From Pseudomonas tructae (GTDB taxonomy: Bacteria > Pseudomonadota > Gammaproteobacteria > Pseudomonadales > Pseudomonadaceae), in the NCBI RefSeq assembly GCF_004214895.1, contig NZ_CP035952.1, forward strand, positions 744,001-808,000: a DNA stretch of 64,000 bases, written 5' to 3'. This document shows, in pieces, positions 26,456 to 36,661 of the stretch (the stretch's first letter is position 1; the number at the start of each line of letters is the position of its first letter). The translations under genes and the position numbers were made by a program. Below the pieces are notes generated by a model. It searched no databases and was not told where the DNA came from. It was given only the letters and a program-made list of their open reading frames with translations.

Positions 26456-26570
26456 AGCTTCGCCACATACTAAAGATCATATTTCTCGATATTTCACAGC
26501 AAGTTTTTCTGCTTTTAATCGATAGATAACTCGTTAGTCTTGAGCACAGTTTTTACAGGGAAACACGGCA

Positions 26571-27122
26571 ATGCAACTGCGCAACTCACCTTCTCGTTAC
26601 GGCTTTGTCAGCATCGTCCTGCACTGGGGTGTTGCTCTGGCTGTATTCGGCCTGTTCGGCCTGGGCCTGTGGATGATGGGCCTGGACTACTACAGCCCCT
26701 GGCGCAAAGACGCCCCCGACCTGCACAAAAGCATTGGCCTGGTCCTGCTGGGGGTAATGCTGCTGCGTGTGCTCTGGCGCTTTGTCAGCCCGCCACCGCC
26801 AGCCCCGGACAGCCACGGCAAGTTCACCCGCATCGCCTCCAAGCTCGGCCATGGCCTGCTGTACCTGGGCCTGTTCGCGGTGATGAGCGCCGGTTACCTG
26901 ATTTCTACCGCTGATGGCGTCGGCATCCCGGTGTTCGGCTTGTTCGAAGTACCGGCATTGATCAGCAGCATTCCTGATCAGGCCGATGTTGCCGGCGAGG
27001 TCCATTTCTACCTGGCCTGGGGCCTGGTGATCTTTGCCGGGCTGCACGGCCTGGCAGCCCTGAAGCACCACTTTATCGACCGTGACGCGACCCTGATCCG
27101 CATGCTGGGCCGCAAAGCTTGA
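26571..27122 (+). CDS. Cytochrome b561 family protein
   Basis: 183-aa four-helix membrane cytochrome b. Haem-ligating His candidates are in SIVLHWGVAL (helix 1), DLHKSIGLVLLG (helix 2), GEVHFYLAWG and FAGLHGLAALKHHF. It likely moves electrons from quinol toward a periplasmic partner. It is followed 33 bp later by a YceI-like protein on the same strand, the same pairing as yceJ-yceI in E. coli. A PmrA-type box lies upstream. AGGGA precedes the ATG. Confidence 0.93.
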   Translation: MQLRNSPSRYGFVSIVLHWGVALAVFGLFGLGLWMMGLDYYSPWRKDAPDLHKSIGLVLLGVMLLRVLWRFVSPPPPAPDSHGKFTRIASKLGHGLLYLGLFAVMSAGYLISTADGVGIPVFGLFEVPALISSIPDQADVAGEVHFYLAWGLVIFAGLHGLAALKHHFIDRDATLIRMLGRKA

Positions 27123-27155
27123 TGTTCAACCTCAACTCCAAAGGGATATAGACGC

Positions 27156-27734
27156 ATGTTGAAAAAGACTTTTGCCGCTCTGGCGCTCGGTACCGCACTG
27201 TTCTCGGCCGGTCAGGCAATGGCAGCAGACTACAAGATCGACAAGGAAGGCCAGCACGCCTTCGTTGACTGGAAGATCAGCCACCTGGGCTACAGCTTCA
27301 TCCACGGTACCTTCAAGGATTTTGATGGTTCCTTCAGCTGGGATGCCGCCAAGCCTGAAGCCAGCAAGATCGCTGTTGACCTGAAAACTGCCAGCCTGTG
27401 GTCCAACCACGCCGAGCGTGACAAGCACATCGCCAGTAAAGACTTCCTCGATGTGAAGAAGTACCCAGACGCCAAGTTCGTGTCTACTGCCGTTAAAACC
27501 ACCGGCGAGAAAACCGCTGACGTGACTGGCGACCTGACCCTGCACGGCGTGACCAAGCCGGTGATCTTCAAGGCTACCTTCAACGGTGAAGGCAAGGATC
27601 CATGGGGTGGCGAGCGTGCTGGCTTCAACGCTACCACCACGCTGAACCTGAACGACTTCGGCATCAAGGGCCCAGGTGCTTCTTCGCAGACCCTGGATCT
27701 GGATATCTCGATCGAAGGCGTCAAACAGAAGTAA
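27156..27734 (+). CDS. Periplasmic YceI family protein
   Basis: 192-aa protein with a signal peptide (cleavage after AMA, mature start ADYKID) and a complete YceI lipocalin-like domain. Typical pieces are [33 protein letters not shown] and [16 protein letters not shown]. Family members bind long isoprenoids such as ubiquinone-8, which suits the membrane cytochrome upstream. The homologue in P. aeruginosa has been reported as a secreted protein (PasP). A strong terminator follows 16 bp after the stop. Confidence 0.94.
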   Translation: MLKKTFAALALGTALFSAGQAMAADYKIDKEGQHAFVDWKISHLGYSFIHGTFKDFDGSFSWDAAKPEASKIAVDLKTASLWSNHAERDKHIASKDFLDVKKYPDAKFVSTAVKTTGEKTADVTGDLTLHGVTKPVIFKATFNGEGKDPWGGERAGFNATTTLNLNDFGIKGPGASSQTLDLDISIEGVKQK

Positions 27735-27750
27735 TTGTTGCTGGACACAC

Positions 27751-27780
27751 AAAAACGCCGCCCTTGAGGGCGGCGTTTTT
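27751..27780. terminator. Bidirectional rho-independent terminator
   Basis: AAAAACGCCGCCC and GGGCGGCGTTTTT with a 4-nt loop (TTGA). A-run and T-run flank a 9-bp GC stem, so it works for yceI on the plus strand and rhlE on the minus strand, which converge here. Confidence 0.95.
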
Positions 27781-27798
27781 GTTGGCGCGGTCGCTAAC

Positions 27799-29676
27799 TC
27801 AGCGGTTGCGCGTCAGCAGTGCGGGCTTCTCGCCACGTGGACGGCTTGGCAGCTGTTCGAGCTGTTCGGCAGTCGGGAAGCGGTCGACTTTCGACTCTTT
27901 GTGCATGATCTTTGGCTGCGGCTGGCCTTCACGCGGATTGCGTACGGCCGGCTCCTTGCTCGATTGCTCATCGCGAGCCGGGCGGCGATTGCGACCGCCA
28001 CCGTCACGGTTGCCACCCCCATTACGGGCACCGCCACCGCGCTTCTCGCCGTTGGCAGTAGCACCGCCACCGCTGCGCGGGCCGTTGTTGCTGCGCGGCT
28101 GGCCGCCACGTGGCGGGTTGCCAGCGCCGGAACCGTTCTGTGCAGGTGCGCCCGGACGGCGATTGCGGCCCTGGTTGCTCTTGCCCTGGTAGGGGCTGAC
28201 GTAGTCGGCGCGGTTGCCGAAGTTGTCCACGTCGTCATCCAGGAACTCTTCCGGATCACGGTTGGCCGATGCCGGCGGTGTACCTGGCTGGGCCGACTGG
28301 CTTTGACGCGGCTTGTTGTCGCGCGGCTTGCGCTCCTGTCGGCCACCGGCGGATTTCTCCGCGGTTTTTTCCTTGTCCTTGTCGCGGCCTTTGTCTTTGC
28401 CCTGATCCTTGCCCTTGTCCTTGCGGCCGCCGCTGCCGGCATTGCTGCCATCGGCGCGCTGGCCACGGCCACCGCGCGGATTGTTTTGCGGACGTTCACG
28501 CACTTCAGGTTTTTCGGCTTCGACCTTGGAGGCATCAAAGCCCATCAGGTCGCCATCCGGGATCTTCTGGCGGGTCACGCGCTCGATGCTCTTGAGCAGC
28601 TTTTCTTCATCCGGAGCGACCAGCGAGATGGCCTCGCCCGAACGACCGGCACGGCCGGTACGGCCGATGCGGTGGACGTAGTCTTCCTCGACGTTGGGCA
28701 GCTCGAAGTTGACCACGTGCGGCAGCTGGTCGATGTCCAGGCCACGGGCGGCGATGTCGGTGGCGACCATGATGCGCACGCTGCCGGCCTTGAAGTCGGC
28801 CAGGGCCTTGGTGCGCGCGTTCTGGCTCTTGTTGCCGTGGATCGCAGCGGCGGTCAGGCCGTGCTTTTCCAGGTACTCGGCCAGGCGGTTGGCGCCGTGC
28901 TTGGTACGCGTGAAGACCAGGACCTGTTCCCAGGCACCCATGGTGATCAGGTGAGCCAGCAGGGCGCGCTTGTGGCTGGCCGGCAGGCGGTAGACACGTT
29001 GCTCGATACGCTCGACCGTGGTGTTCGGCGGCGTGACTTCGATGCGCTCGGGGTTGTGCAGCAGCTTGTCGGCAAGGTCGGTGATGTCCTTGGAGAACGT
29101 CGCCGAGAACAGCAGGTTCTGACGCTTGGCCGGCAAGCGGGCGAGGACCTTCTTCACGTCGTGAATGAAGCCCATGTCGAGCATGCGGTCGGCTTCGTCC
29201 AGCACCAGGGTTTCGACGTGGGACAGATCAACACTGCCCTGGCCGGCCAGGTCGAGCAAGCGACCCGGGCAAGCCACCAGCACGTCAACACCTTTGGCCA
29301 TGGCCTGAACCTGGGGGTTCATGCCGACACCGCCGAAGATGCAGGCGCTGACAAACTTGAGTTCACGGGCGTAGACCTTGAAGCTGTCATGAACCTGGGC
29401 GGCCAGTTCGCGTGTCGGGGTCAACACCAGTACCCGCGGCTGGCGTGGGCCGTGACGCTGGGATTTGTCCGGGTGACCACCGGGGAACAGGCGTTCAAGG
29501 ATCGGCAGGGCGAAACCGCCGGTTTTACCAGTACCTGTCTGGGCGGCAACCATCAGGTCGCGGCCTTGCAACACGGCGGGAATGGCCCGCTGTTGCACCG
29601 GAGTGGGCTGGGTGTAGCCCGCAGCCTCGATGGCGCGGACTAGAGCCTCGGAGAGACCGAGGGAAGCAAAGGACAT
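27799..29676 (-). CDS. rhlE: DEAD-box RNA helicase RhlE
   Basis: 625-aa ATP-dependent RNA helicase. Motifs: Q-motif near [10 protein letters not shown], motif [22 protein letters not shown] box [15 protein letters not shown] in LLFSATF, and [11 protein letters not shown]. After about residue 400 a long low-complexity basic tail rich in Gly, Arg, Asn, Lys and Asp is typical of pseudomonad RhlE and probably binds RNA or drives condensation. The ATG at 29676 has AGGA 6 nt ahead; a longer upstream frame is not conserved. A 221-bp gap upstream holds no gene. RhlE acts in ribosome biogenesis, RNA decay and cold adaptation. Confidence 0.95.
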   Translation of the reverse strand: MSFASLGLSEALVRAIEAAGYTQPTPVQQRAIPAVLQGRDLMVAAQTGTGKTGGFALPILERLFPGGHPDKSQRHGPRQPRVLVLTPTRELAAQVHDSFKVYARELKFVSACIFGGVGMNPQVQAMAKGVDVLVACPGRLLDLAGQGSVDLSHVETLVLDEADRMLDMGFIHDVKKVLARLPAKRQNLLFSATFSKDITDLADKLLHNPERIEVTPPNTTVERIEQRVYRLPASHKRALLAHLITMGAWEQVLVFTRTKHGANRLAEYLEKHGLTAAAIHGNKSQNARTKALADFKAGSVRIMVATDIAARGLDIDQLPHVVNFELPNVEEDYVHRIGRTGRAGRSGEAISLVAPDEEKLLKSIERVTRQKIPDGDLMGFDASKVEAEKPEVRERPQNNPRGGRGQRADGSNAGSGGRKDKGKDQGKDKGRDKDKEKTAEKSAGGRQERKPRDNKPRQSQSAQPGTPPASANRDPEEFLDDDVDNFGNRADYVSPYQGKSNQGRNRRPGAPAQNGSGAGNPPRGGQPRSNNGPRSGGGATANGEKRGGGARNGGGNRDGGGRNRRPARDEQSSKEPAVRNPREGQPQPKIMHKESKVDRFPTAEQLEQLPSRPRGEKPALLTRNR

Positions 29677-29897
29677 GAGTAATCCTGTTCTAATGGGGGC
29701 TGAGCCCGATGGGATAATCTTGCCTGGCGCGACGGGCATCAGTTGACGCTATCGCGTCCGGTCCAGCAGGGTCTTCAATGCACATCCGGGGCGGCGGGCG
29801 GGCTCTTGGCCGCGCTGTCCTGCCGGTCGGGATGCCTTTTGCAAGGCCGAGCGTCCGGGCGTAAGCCTGGCGGGAAGGCCCGAGTATAACAGAGCAT

Positions 29898-30683
29898 TCA
29901 GCGTGTGCTGCTTTCCTGCTGCTCAACGGCGGGTTGAAAGTTATCCCCGGCTTTGGCGTAGCGGGCATGCAAGTCGGCATAGGCCGGTTCACGCTTGAAG
30001 CGGCGCAGCTCGGCGGCAAAGCGCTGAGCCAGCAGGTCCATGCCGACATTGCGGCGTACGGCCAGGTATTGGCTCTGGCGGCTGACCACCAGCGGCAGTT
30101 CGCTGATTTGCTGCCCCAGGCCCAGGTTGCGCACCAGGTAGCGACCCACCCGGCGGTCAGTGATCAGCAGATCGATACGCCCGCGCTCGAGCTTGCCGAA
30201 GTTGGCTTCGTGGGTCGGAGCAGGCTCACGGGTGAACAACGGCGACTCGATGAACGCCGCGCCGTAGCTGTAGCCAGGCGACGTTCCGACCGTCAGGCCG
30301 CGCAGATCTTCCAGGCGCTTGACCTTGTGCGGGCGGTCGTTGGCATAGAACAGGGTGAACTCAACGTCGGACAGCGGTTCGCTGGGGTAGAACAGCTGGC
30401 TGTCACGTTGCTCGGTCTGGAAGATGTCCAGCACACCGTCAGCCAGGCCTTGCTCGATCATGGCCAGGCAACGCTTCCAGGGCAGGAACTGCCATTCCAC
30501 CTCGATCCCAAGGCGCTTGAAAACCTCAGCGGTGACTTCGTAGTCGATGCCTTTGGCCTGGCCGTTCTCCAGATACACATAGGGAGCCCAGGGTTCGGTG
30601 ACGATACGCAGCTTCTCGCCGTAAGCAAAGGCACTTAGGCAAGTGAGAAACAGCGCGGTCAACAGGCGGGTGAAGTCGGGCAT
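29898..30683 (-). CDS. Periplasmic solute-binding protein (amino-acid-type, SBP_bac_3)
   Basis: 261-aa protein with a signal peptide (cleavage near AYG-EKLRI) and a type II periplasmic binding fold: KLRIVTEPWAPYVYLENGQAKGIDYEVTAEVFKRLG near the start and LRGLTVGTSPGYSYG in the middle. No ABC permease or ATPase gene is next to it, so it may serve a distant transporter, a signalling protein, or act alone. The ligand is unknown. Confidence 0.88.
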   Translation of the reverse strand: MPDFTRLLTALFLTCLSAFAYGEKLRIVTEPWAPYVYLENGQAKGIDYEVTAEVFKRLGIEVEWQFLPWKRCLAMIEQGLADGVLDIFQTEQRDSQLFYPSEPLSDVEFTLFYANDRPHKVKRLEDLRGLTVGTSPGYSYGAAFIESPLFTREPAPTHEANFGKLERGRIDLLITDRRVGRYLVRNLGLGQQISELPLVVSRQSQYLAVRRNVGMDLLAQRFAAELRRFKREPAYADLHARYAKAGDNFQPAVEQQESSTR

Positions 30684-30749
30684 GGCTGGAGATTACGACG
30701 TGCGCACGGCTATGGCTAGTAGCCGTGCATGTCGATCCAGGCAGGACGA

Positions 30750-31595
30750 TCAGCGGGGCAACTTGAGGTTGCTCCAGATCGCCAGGCTTGGTTCGGCCTG
30801 GTTCAGGGTGTAGAAGTGCAACCCTGGAGCGCCGCCTTGCAGCAGTTGCTCGCACATGCGGGTGATGACCTCTTCACCGAACTGCTGGATGCTTTTGACG
30901 TCATCGCCATAGGCTTCCAGCTGTTTGCGGATCCAGCGCGGGATCTCGGCGCCGCAGGCGTCGGAGAAGCGCGCCAGTTTGCTGTAGTTGGTGATCGGCA
31001 TGATCCCCGGCACTACAGGAATATCCACGCCCATCTGCTGCACGCGCTCGACGAAGTAGAAGTAGCTGTCAGCGTTGAAGAAGTACTGGGTGATGGCGCT
31101 GTTGGCACCGGCCTTGGCCTTGCGCACGAAGTTGTTCAGGTCATCTTCGAAGTTGCGCGCCTGGGGGTGCATCTCCGGGTAAGCGGCAACTTCGATGTGG
31201 AAGTGCTCACCGCTTTCCTGGCGGATGAACTCCACCAGTTCGTTGGCGTAGCGCAGCTCGCCGCTGGCCATGCCCATGCCTGATGGCAGGTCGCCGCGCA
31301 GGGCGACGATGCGCTGGATGCCGGCGGCCTTGTACTGGGTCAGCAGCGAGCGCAGGTCATCCTTGCTGTCGCCGACGCACGACAGGTGCGGGGCCGCCGG
31401 TACTTTCACTTCGTTTTCCAGCTGCAGCACGGTGTTGAGCGTGCGGTCGCGGGTCGAGCCACCGGCACCGTAGGTGCAGGAGAAAAAATCAGGGTTGTAG
31501 CTGGCCAGCTGACGGGCAGTGGCGAGCAGTTTTTCATGTCCAGCATCGGTCTTGGTCGGGAAGAACTCGAAGCTGTAACGACGTTCTTGAGACAT
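30750..31595 (-). CDS. metF: 5,10-methylenetetrahydrofolate reductase
   Basis: 281-aa FAD-dependent reductase that produces 5-methyl-THF for methionine synthesis. It begins MSQERRYSFEFFPTKTDAG, and GAGGSTRDRTL, HLSCVG, LRGD and ITQYFFNAD segments are clear. AGGA lies 7 nt before the ATG. It is downstream of ahcY on the same strand but a strong terminator hairpin lies between them, so it may be partly expressed by readthrough or from its own promoter. It is functionally linked with ahcY and metK in the SAM cycle. Confidence 0.96.
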   Translation of the reverse strand: MSQERRYSFEFFPTKTDAGHEKLLATARQLASYNPDFFSCTYGAGGSTRDRTLNTVLQLENEVKVPAAPHLSCVGDSKDDLRSLLTQYKAAGIQRIVALRGDLPSGMGMASGELRYANELVEFIRQESGEHFHIEVAAYPEMHPQARNFEDDLNNFVRKAKAGANSAITQYFFNADSYFYFVERVQQMGVDIPVVPGIMPITNYSKLARFSDACGAEIPRWIRKQLEAYGDDVKSIQQFGEEVITRMCEQLLQGGAPGLHFYTLNQAEPSLAIWSNLKLPR

Positions 31596-31648
31596 GGCGA
31601 AATCCTGGTAAACCGATCAAGCAGGCCAGTCTTGTGGCTGGCTCACAG

Positions 31649-31685
31649 AAAAAAGCCGGTGGCGCTTGGTAGCGTCACCGGCTTT
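31649..31685 (-). terminator. Rho-independent terminator between ahcY and metF
   Basis: On the minus strand AAAGCCGGTGACGC and GCGCCACCGGCTTT form a 14-bp stem (one G-U pair) with a 6-nt loop, followed by a run of six T. It starts 6 bp after the ahcY stop, so most ahcY transcripts should end before metF. Confidence 0.9.
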
Positions 31686-31691
31686 GGCCCA

Positions 31692-33326
<1,635 letters not shown>

Positions 33327-33836
33327 TCAGTCGGTCGGCTCCGTCACTACCAGGTCCAGGCGCAGGCTCAGGTGGGCAAGTGGCTCGCAGTCCTGAGCCA
33401 GTACCACGACCTGCCAGGTTAGGTTGAAATTGCCAGGTTGATCGCTGCGCAGTTGCCAGTGGTAGTCGTCGACCTCGCGGCTCGACGGTTGCAGGGGGGC
33501 TGAAGCTTCGGGAAGTGCCAGGCGCAGGTTGCGCTGCTCGTTAAGCTCGATAGCCAGTGGGGGTGTGCTGGCTGGGCTGTGGCTAAAGAGAATTTCCTCG
33601 CCGAGCAGTGCCACCGGGACCATGCGTAGCAGCAGCGTTTTCCCTGCCTCGACCGTCAGTCGGGGCGACTCGACACGCAGGGATGCGTCCGAATCGGGAT
33701 GGGTGTGCAGGATGCAGAGGTGGCGGGGGGCGAGATCGGCGGGTGAATCGGGGTCAGTGGGCAGCGGGTCGAGATCTGCAAGCAGGCCCTTGGTATCGAC
33801 GATCAGCAACACGTGTCCGGGTTTCTCCGTGGTCAT
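33327..33836 (-). CDS. Diverged PixA/AidA-like protein, second of a tandem pair
   Basis: 169-aa protein with no confident single-sequence family hit, but it aligns along its length with the upstream PixA/AidA protein. Shared landmarks are DT at residues 14-15, DPDxP around 28-32, RHL/EHI near 38-40, Y-x-W at 125-127, DC at 149-150, and DLVV at the end matching DPFI. Spacing is nearly identical. No signal peptide or membrane segment is visible. The start at 33836 has GGAG 6 nt ahead. It lies 79 bp after its relative and is probably in the same operon. The role is unknown; an inclusion-forming or sugar-binding-like partner is a guess. Confidence 0.8.
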   Translation of the reverse strand: MTTEKPGHVLLIVDTKGLLADLDPLPTDPDSPADLAPRHLCILHTHPDSDASLRVESPRLTVEAGKTLLLRMVPVALLGEEILFSHSPASTPPLAIELNEQRNLRLALPEASAPLQPSSREVDDYHWQLRSDQPGNFNLTWQVVVLAQDCEPLAHLSLRLDLVVTEPTD

Positions 33837-33915
33837 GATGAGCTCCTTCCATGAGCACCAATTGGGGCGGGTTCTGATGTGCGCCGCCGGCTGGCCGGCG
33901 GCGCTTTGCCCTGGG

Positions 33916-34422
33916 TCAGTTGGTGATGGTGATGAACGGATCCCATTCGAAATAGCCACAGCACTTGCAATCACGATCGACGATCATGAACTTGAAGTGG
34001 TAGGTGACCTGGCCTTGCGCGAGCAGGTCGCCGCGCCAGTAGTAGTTATCGTTGATCTGGCAAGTCGGCACAGTCTTGTTGTTGGCGTTAGGCACGGCCG
34101 ATTGCACTTTGGCCTTCAGTGCGCGAGGGTCTTCCAGCAACTGGTGATTCGGATCGGTGGACACGAACCCATAAAGGATCACCGACTGCTCGAAACCAAA
34201 CGAAATGCTCGTTTCACGCCAGCGGATAACGTCACCCACGCGGCCCTTGAGGTGCAGCTCGCCACCGGCCTGGCCGGCGATGACATTGTCCTGGTAGGTG
34301 ACCATGTAGATATGTTCCGGCGGGATGAACGTGGGCTTGTTCGGGTCCTTGCTCGGATTGGGGAATTTCTTGAGGATGGTTTCAGTATCGAAGTTGATGC
34401 TGACGTCGATGACTCTGGACAT
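33916..34422 (-). CDS. PixA/AidA inclusion body family protein
   Basis: 168-aa protein of the PixA/AidA family (Xenorhabdus PixA forms crystalline inclusions; Ralstonia and Burkholderia AidA are quorum-sensing-controlled). Diagnostic segments are VIDVSINFDTETIL, DPNKPTFIPPEHIYMV, AGQAGGELHLKGRVGDVIRWRE and YYWRGDLLAQG with C-terminal WDPFITITN. The start MSRVIDVS has AAAGGAA about 8 nt ahead and is chosen over an ATG six codons upstream. It is cytoplasmic by appearance. It is first of the two-gene unit and has a predicted promoter with a palindrome upstream. Confidence 0.87.
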   Translation of the reverse strand: MSRVIDVSINFDTETILKKFPNPSKDPNKPTFIPPEHIYMVTYQDNVIAGQAGGELHLKGRVGDVIRWRETSISFGFEQSVILYGFVSTDPNHQLLEDPRALKAKVQSAVPNANNKTVPTCQINDNYYWRGDLLAQGQVTYHFKFMIVDRDCKCCGYFEWDPFITITN

Positions 34423-34561
34423 GAGTGGATTCCTTTTCACTGTTCGAGTAGGTCAATGGTGAGCCTCAGTCGCTCTCCACTGGCACTGCCCGGAGCTCCG
34501 CTTCCCGCGATGTCGGTGCTGCCACGCCGTATGCCAAGTTCCGGTTGTCCGACTACCTGGA

Positions 34562-34611
34562 GTGATCTGTGGATCACATGCTCAGGCTAGACGCAGCAAT
34601 CGGGGTGTCAA
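34562..34611 (-). promoter_or_regulatory. Predicted promoter and operator-like palindrome for the PixA-like pair
   Basis: On the minus strand TTGACA (34611-34606) is followed after 16 bp by TAGCCT (34589-34584). About 7 bp downstream is the perfect inverted repeat GTGATC-TGTG-GATCAC (34577-34562), which would cover the transcription start. That placement suits a repressor. The predicted leader is about 150 nt. Confidence 0.5.
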
Positions 34612-34697
34612 AGCGTATCGAGCGGAATTGTCGTGGCTACTGACCAATGGTCTTAATGGTCGACTCCCCCCGAATGGGACTACCATGTAGAGCAACG

Positions 34698-34723
34698 GCC
34701 GAAGGGCTGAGTTGCCCTTCGGC
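34698..34723 (+). promoter_or_regulatory. Hairpin upstream of the thioesterase gene
   Basis: A 9-bp perfect stem, GCCGAAGGG and CCCTTCGGC with an 8-nt loop, ends 34 bp before the thioesterase ATG. No T-run follows, so a leader structure is more likely than a terminator. Confidence 0.4.
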
Positions 34724-34757
34724 GCTCGTTATTCAGAGGCCAAGGTCAGGAGTACAG

Positions 34758-35156
34758 ATGAATTTCCACACCCGCAAATGGGTAAAACCCGAAGACCTCA
34801 ACCCCAATGGCACCCTGTTCGGCGGCAGCCTTTTACGCTGGATCGACGAAGAGGCGGCGATCTATGCGATCGTCCAGTTGGGCAACCAGCGTGTAGTGAC
34901 CAAGTACATCTCGGAGATCAATTTCGTCAGTGCCTCGCGCCAGGGCGACATCATCGAGCTGGGCATTACTGCCACCGAATTCGGTCGGACCTCGATCACC
35001 CTCAAGTGCGAAGTGCGCAACAAGATCACCCGCAAGAGCATCCTCACGGTCGACCGCATGGTCTTCGTCAACCTCGGAGAAGACGGCCTGCCAGCGCCGC
35101 ACGGGCGGACCGAGATCAAGTACATCAAGGATCAGTTCGATACCGCCGTCGAGTGA
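34758..35156 (+). CDS. Acyl-CoA thioesterase, hotdog fold (YciA-like)
   Basis: 132-aa hotdog-fold thioesterase. N-PNGTLFGGSLLRWIDEEAA near residues 17-35 carries the catalytic acidic residue and central helix typical of the YciA/acyl-CoA hydrolase group, and FVSASRQGDIIELG follows. It hydrolyses acyl-CoA to free acid and CoA in the cytoplasm; chain-length preference cannot be read. The start MNFHTRKWVKPED fits the family. It converges on the Na+/H+ antiporter gene with an inverted repeat between them. Confidence 0.92.
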   Translation: MNFHTRKWVKPEDLNPNGTLFGGSLLRWIDEEAAIYAIVQLGNQRVVTKYISEINFVSASRQGDIIELGITATEFGRTSITLKCEVRNKITRKSILTVDRMVFVNLGEDGLPAPHGRTEIKYIKDQFDTAVE

Positions 35157-35168
35157 TCGCTGGGGGCT

Positions 35169-35249
35169 GAGCCGCAAGCTTCAAGCTGCAAGCAGAATCA
35201 AGAGCAGTACACGTACGGCTTTTGCTTGCAGCTTGCAGCTTGGGGCTTA
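35169..35249. repeat. AGCTTG-type intergenic inverted repeat, copy 2
   Basis: A perfect 12-bp pair, AAGCTGCAAGCA (35183-35194) and TGCTTGCAGCTT (35223-35234), is embedded in longer AGCTTG-rich arms. It lies between the convergent thioesterase and antiporter genes and could end transcription in both directions. It is similar to repeats near 12.1 and 42.0 kb. Confidence 0.65.
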
Positions 35250-36479
35250 CTGCTCGGTAACCCCGCGTACCACCCGCCCGATCGTCAGGCCCTGCAACAG
35301 GATCGATGACAGCACCACGATGTAGGTGATGCTCAGCAGCAGGTCACGCTCAGGGCCGGTTGGCAGCGACAGGGCCAGCGCCACCGATACGCCGCCGCGC
35401 AAGCCGCCCCAGGTCAGTACCCGTACGGTGCCGCGCGGTACCGGGCGCCAGCGGCGCAGCATGACGATGGCCGGAGCCACGGTCAGCAGGCGCGATAGCA
35501 GGATCGCCACTGCCAGTACGCCGGCCGCCGCCAGGTGCATCCACGAGAACGGCAGCAGCAACAACTCCAGGCCGATCAGGGCGAACAGCAGGGCGTTGAG
35601 CATGTCGTCGATCAGTTCCCAGAAACCGTCCATGTAGCGACGGGTCATGTCGTTCATGGCCAGGTTGCGGCCCAGGTTGCCAATGATCAGGCCGGCCACG
35701 ACCATGGCGATCGGCGCCGAAACGTGCAGTTCATAGGCCATGGCCGAACCGCCGATGACCAGCGCCAGGGTCAGCATGACCTCGACCTGGTACTGCTCGA
35801 TGCTCTTGATCATACGGTAGGTGATGTAGCCCACCAGGCCGCCGAACACGATGCCGCCAATGGCTTCGCGGGCGAACAGGATCGCGGTGTCGGCCACTGT
35901 TGGCGTTTCGCCTAGCTGGGCGATGCCCAGCAGCACGGTGAACACCACGACCGCGGTGCCATCGTTGAACAGCGACTCGCCGACGATGGTGGTCTTCAGC
36001 GGTTTGGAGGCATTGGCGGTACGCAGCGCGCCAAGTACTGCGATCGGGTCGGTGGGTGAAATCAGCGCACCGAACAATAGGCAGTAGAGCAGGCTCACGT
36101 GCCAGCCGAACAGGGCAAAGATCCAGTGGGCCAGAAAGCCGATGACCACGGTTGCGATCAGCACGCCGACGGTGGCCAGCAGGCCGATTGGCCAGCGGTA
36201 GCTACGCAGGTCGGCAAGGTTGACATGCAAGGCGCCGGCGAACAGCAGGAACGACAGCATCCAGTGCATCAGCAGATCGTTGAAATCGATCTGGTTCATC
36301 AAGCCTTGCACGCGCTCTTCCAGGCCGGGGTAGCCGATCACGCTCAGGCCTTGTAGCAGCAGCGAGAACAGCAAGGCGGTGACCATCACGCCGATGGTCG
36401 GGGGCAGGCCGATGAAACGGTAATTTACATAGGTGAGGAGGGTGGTCAAACAGATAAACGCAGCAACGAGCTCAAGCAT
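35247..36479 (-). CDS. CPA1-family Na+/H+ antiporter
   Basis: 410-aa membrane protein with about 12 transmembrane helices, a monovalent cation:proton antiporter of the CPA1/NhaP type. The ion-site signature is LLFGALISPTDPIAVLGALR near residue 140, and VGESLFNDGTAVVVF near 170 carries the conserved ND. The start MLELVAAFICLTT has AGGA 6 nt ahead; a 28-codon upstream extension is not conserved. It is divergent from the EamA transporter with a 182-bp gap. Likely role is pH and sodium homeostasis. Confidence 0.92.
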   Translation of the reverse strand: MLELVAAFICLTTLLTYVNYRFIGLPPTIGVMVTALLFSLLLQGLSVIGYPGLEERVQGLMNQIDFNDLLMHWMLSFLLFAGALHVNLADLRSYRWPIGLLATVGVLIATVVIGFLAHWIFALFGWHVSLLYCLLFGALISPTDPIAVLGALRTANASKPLKTTIVGESLFNDGTAVVVFTVLLGIAQLGETPTVADTAILFAREAIGGIVFGGLVGYITYRMIKSIEQYQVEVMLTLALVIGGSAMAYELHVSAPIAMVVAGLIIGNLGRNLAMNDMTRRYMDGFWELIDDMLNALLFALIGLELLLLPFSWMHLAAAGVLAVAILLSRLLTVAPAIVMLRRWRPVPRGTVRVLTWGGLRGGVSVALALSLPTGPERDLLLSITYIVVLSSILLQGLTIGRVVRGVTEQ

Positions 36480-36661
36480 CCTAGGTCCTGTAGTGGCTTC
36501 CAAGTCGACACCCGATAGCCTCGGGCATTTCTTTGATGACCTGCCGAGGGCTTCGGGACACACTTTTGACTGGATCCGTTGACCGCGTTTCTTCGATTTC
36601 GTTTCCAGCAGCCTGCGCTGAAGTGGTTATATAACGGCTGGCCATTGCCAAGGACCGTTGC

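Larger units (their letters stand above)
34423..34757. other. Intergenic region upstream of the PixA-like pair and of the thioesterase (335 bp)
   Basis: No gene is seen. The region contains a predicted minus-strand sigma70 promoter with a palindrome at its start site (34562-34611) and a hairpin close to the thioesterase start (34698-34723). Confidence 0.6.

Noticed and set aside
27676..29643. Long open frame antisense to rhlE
   Set aside because: RhlE has all helicase motifs; the opposite frame also crosses the yceI terminator.
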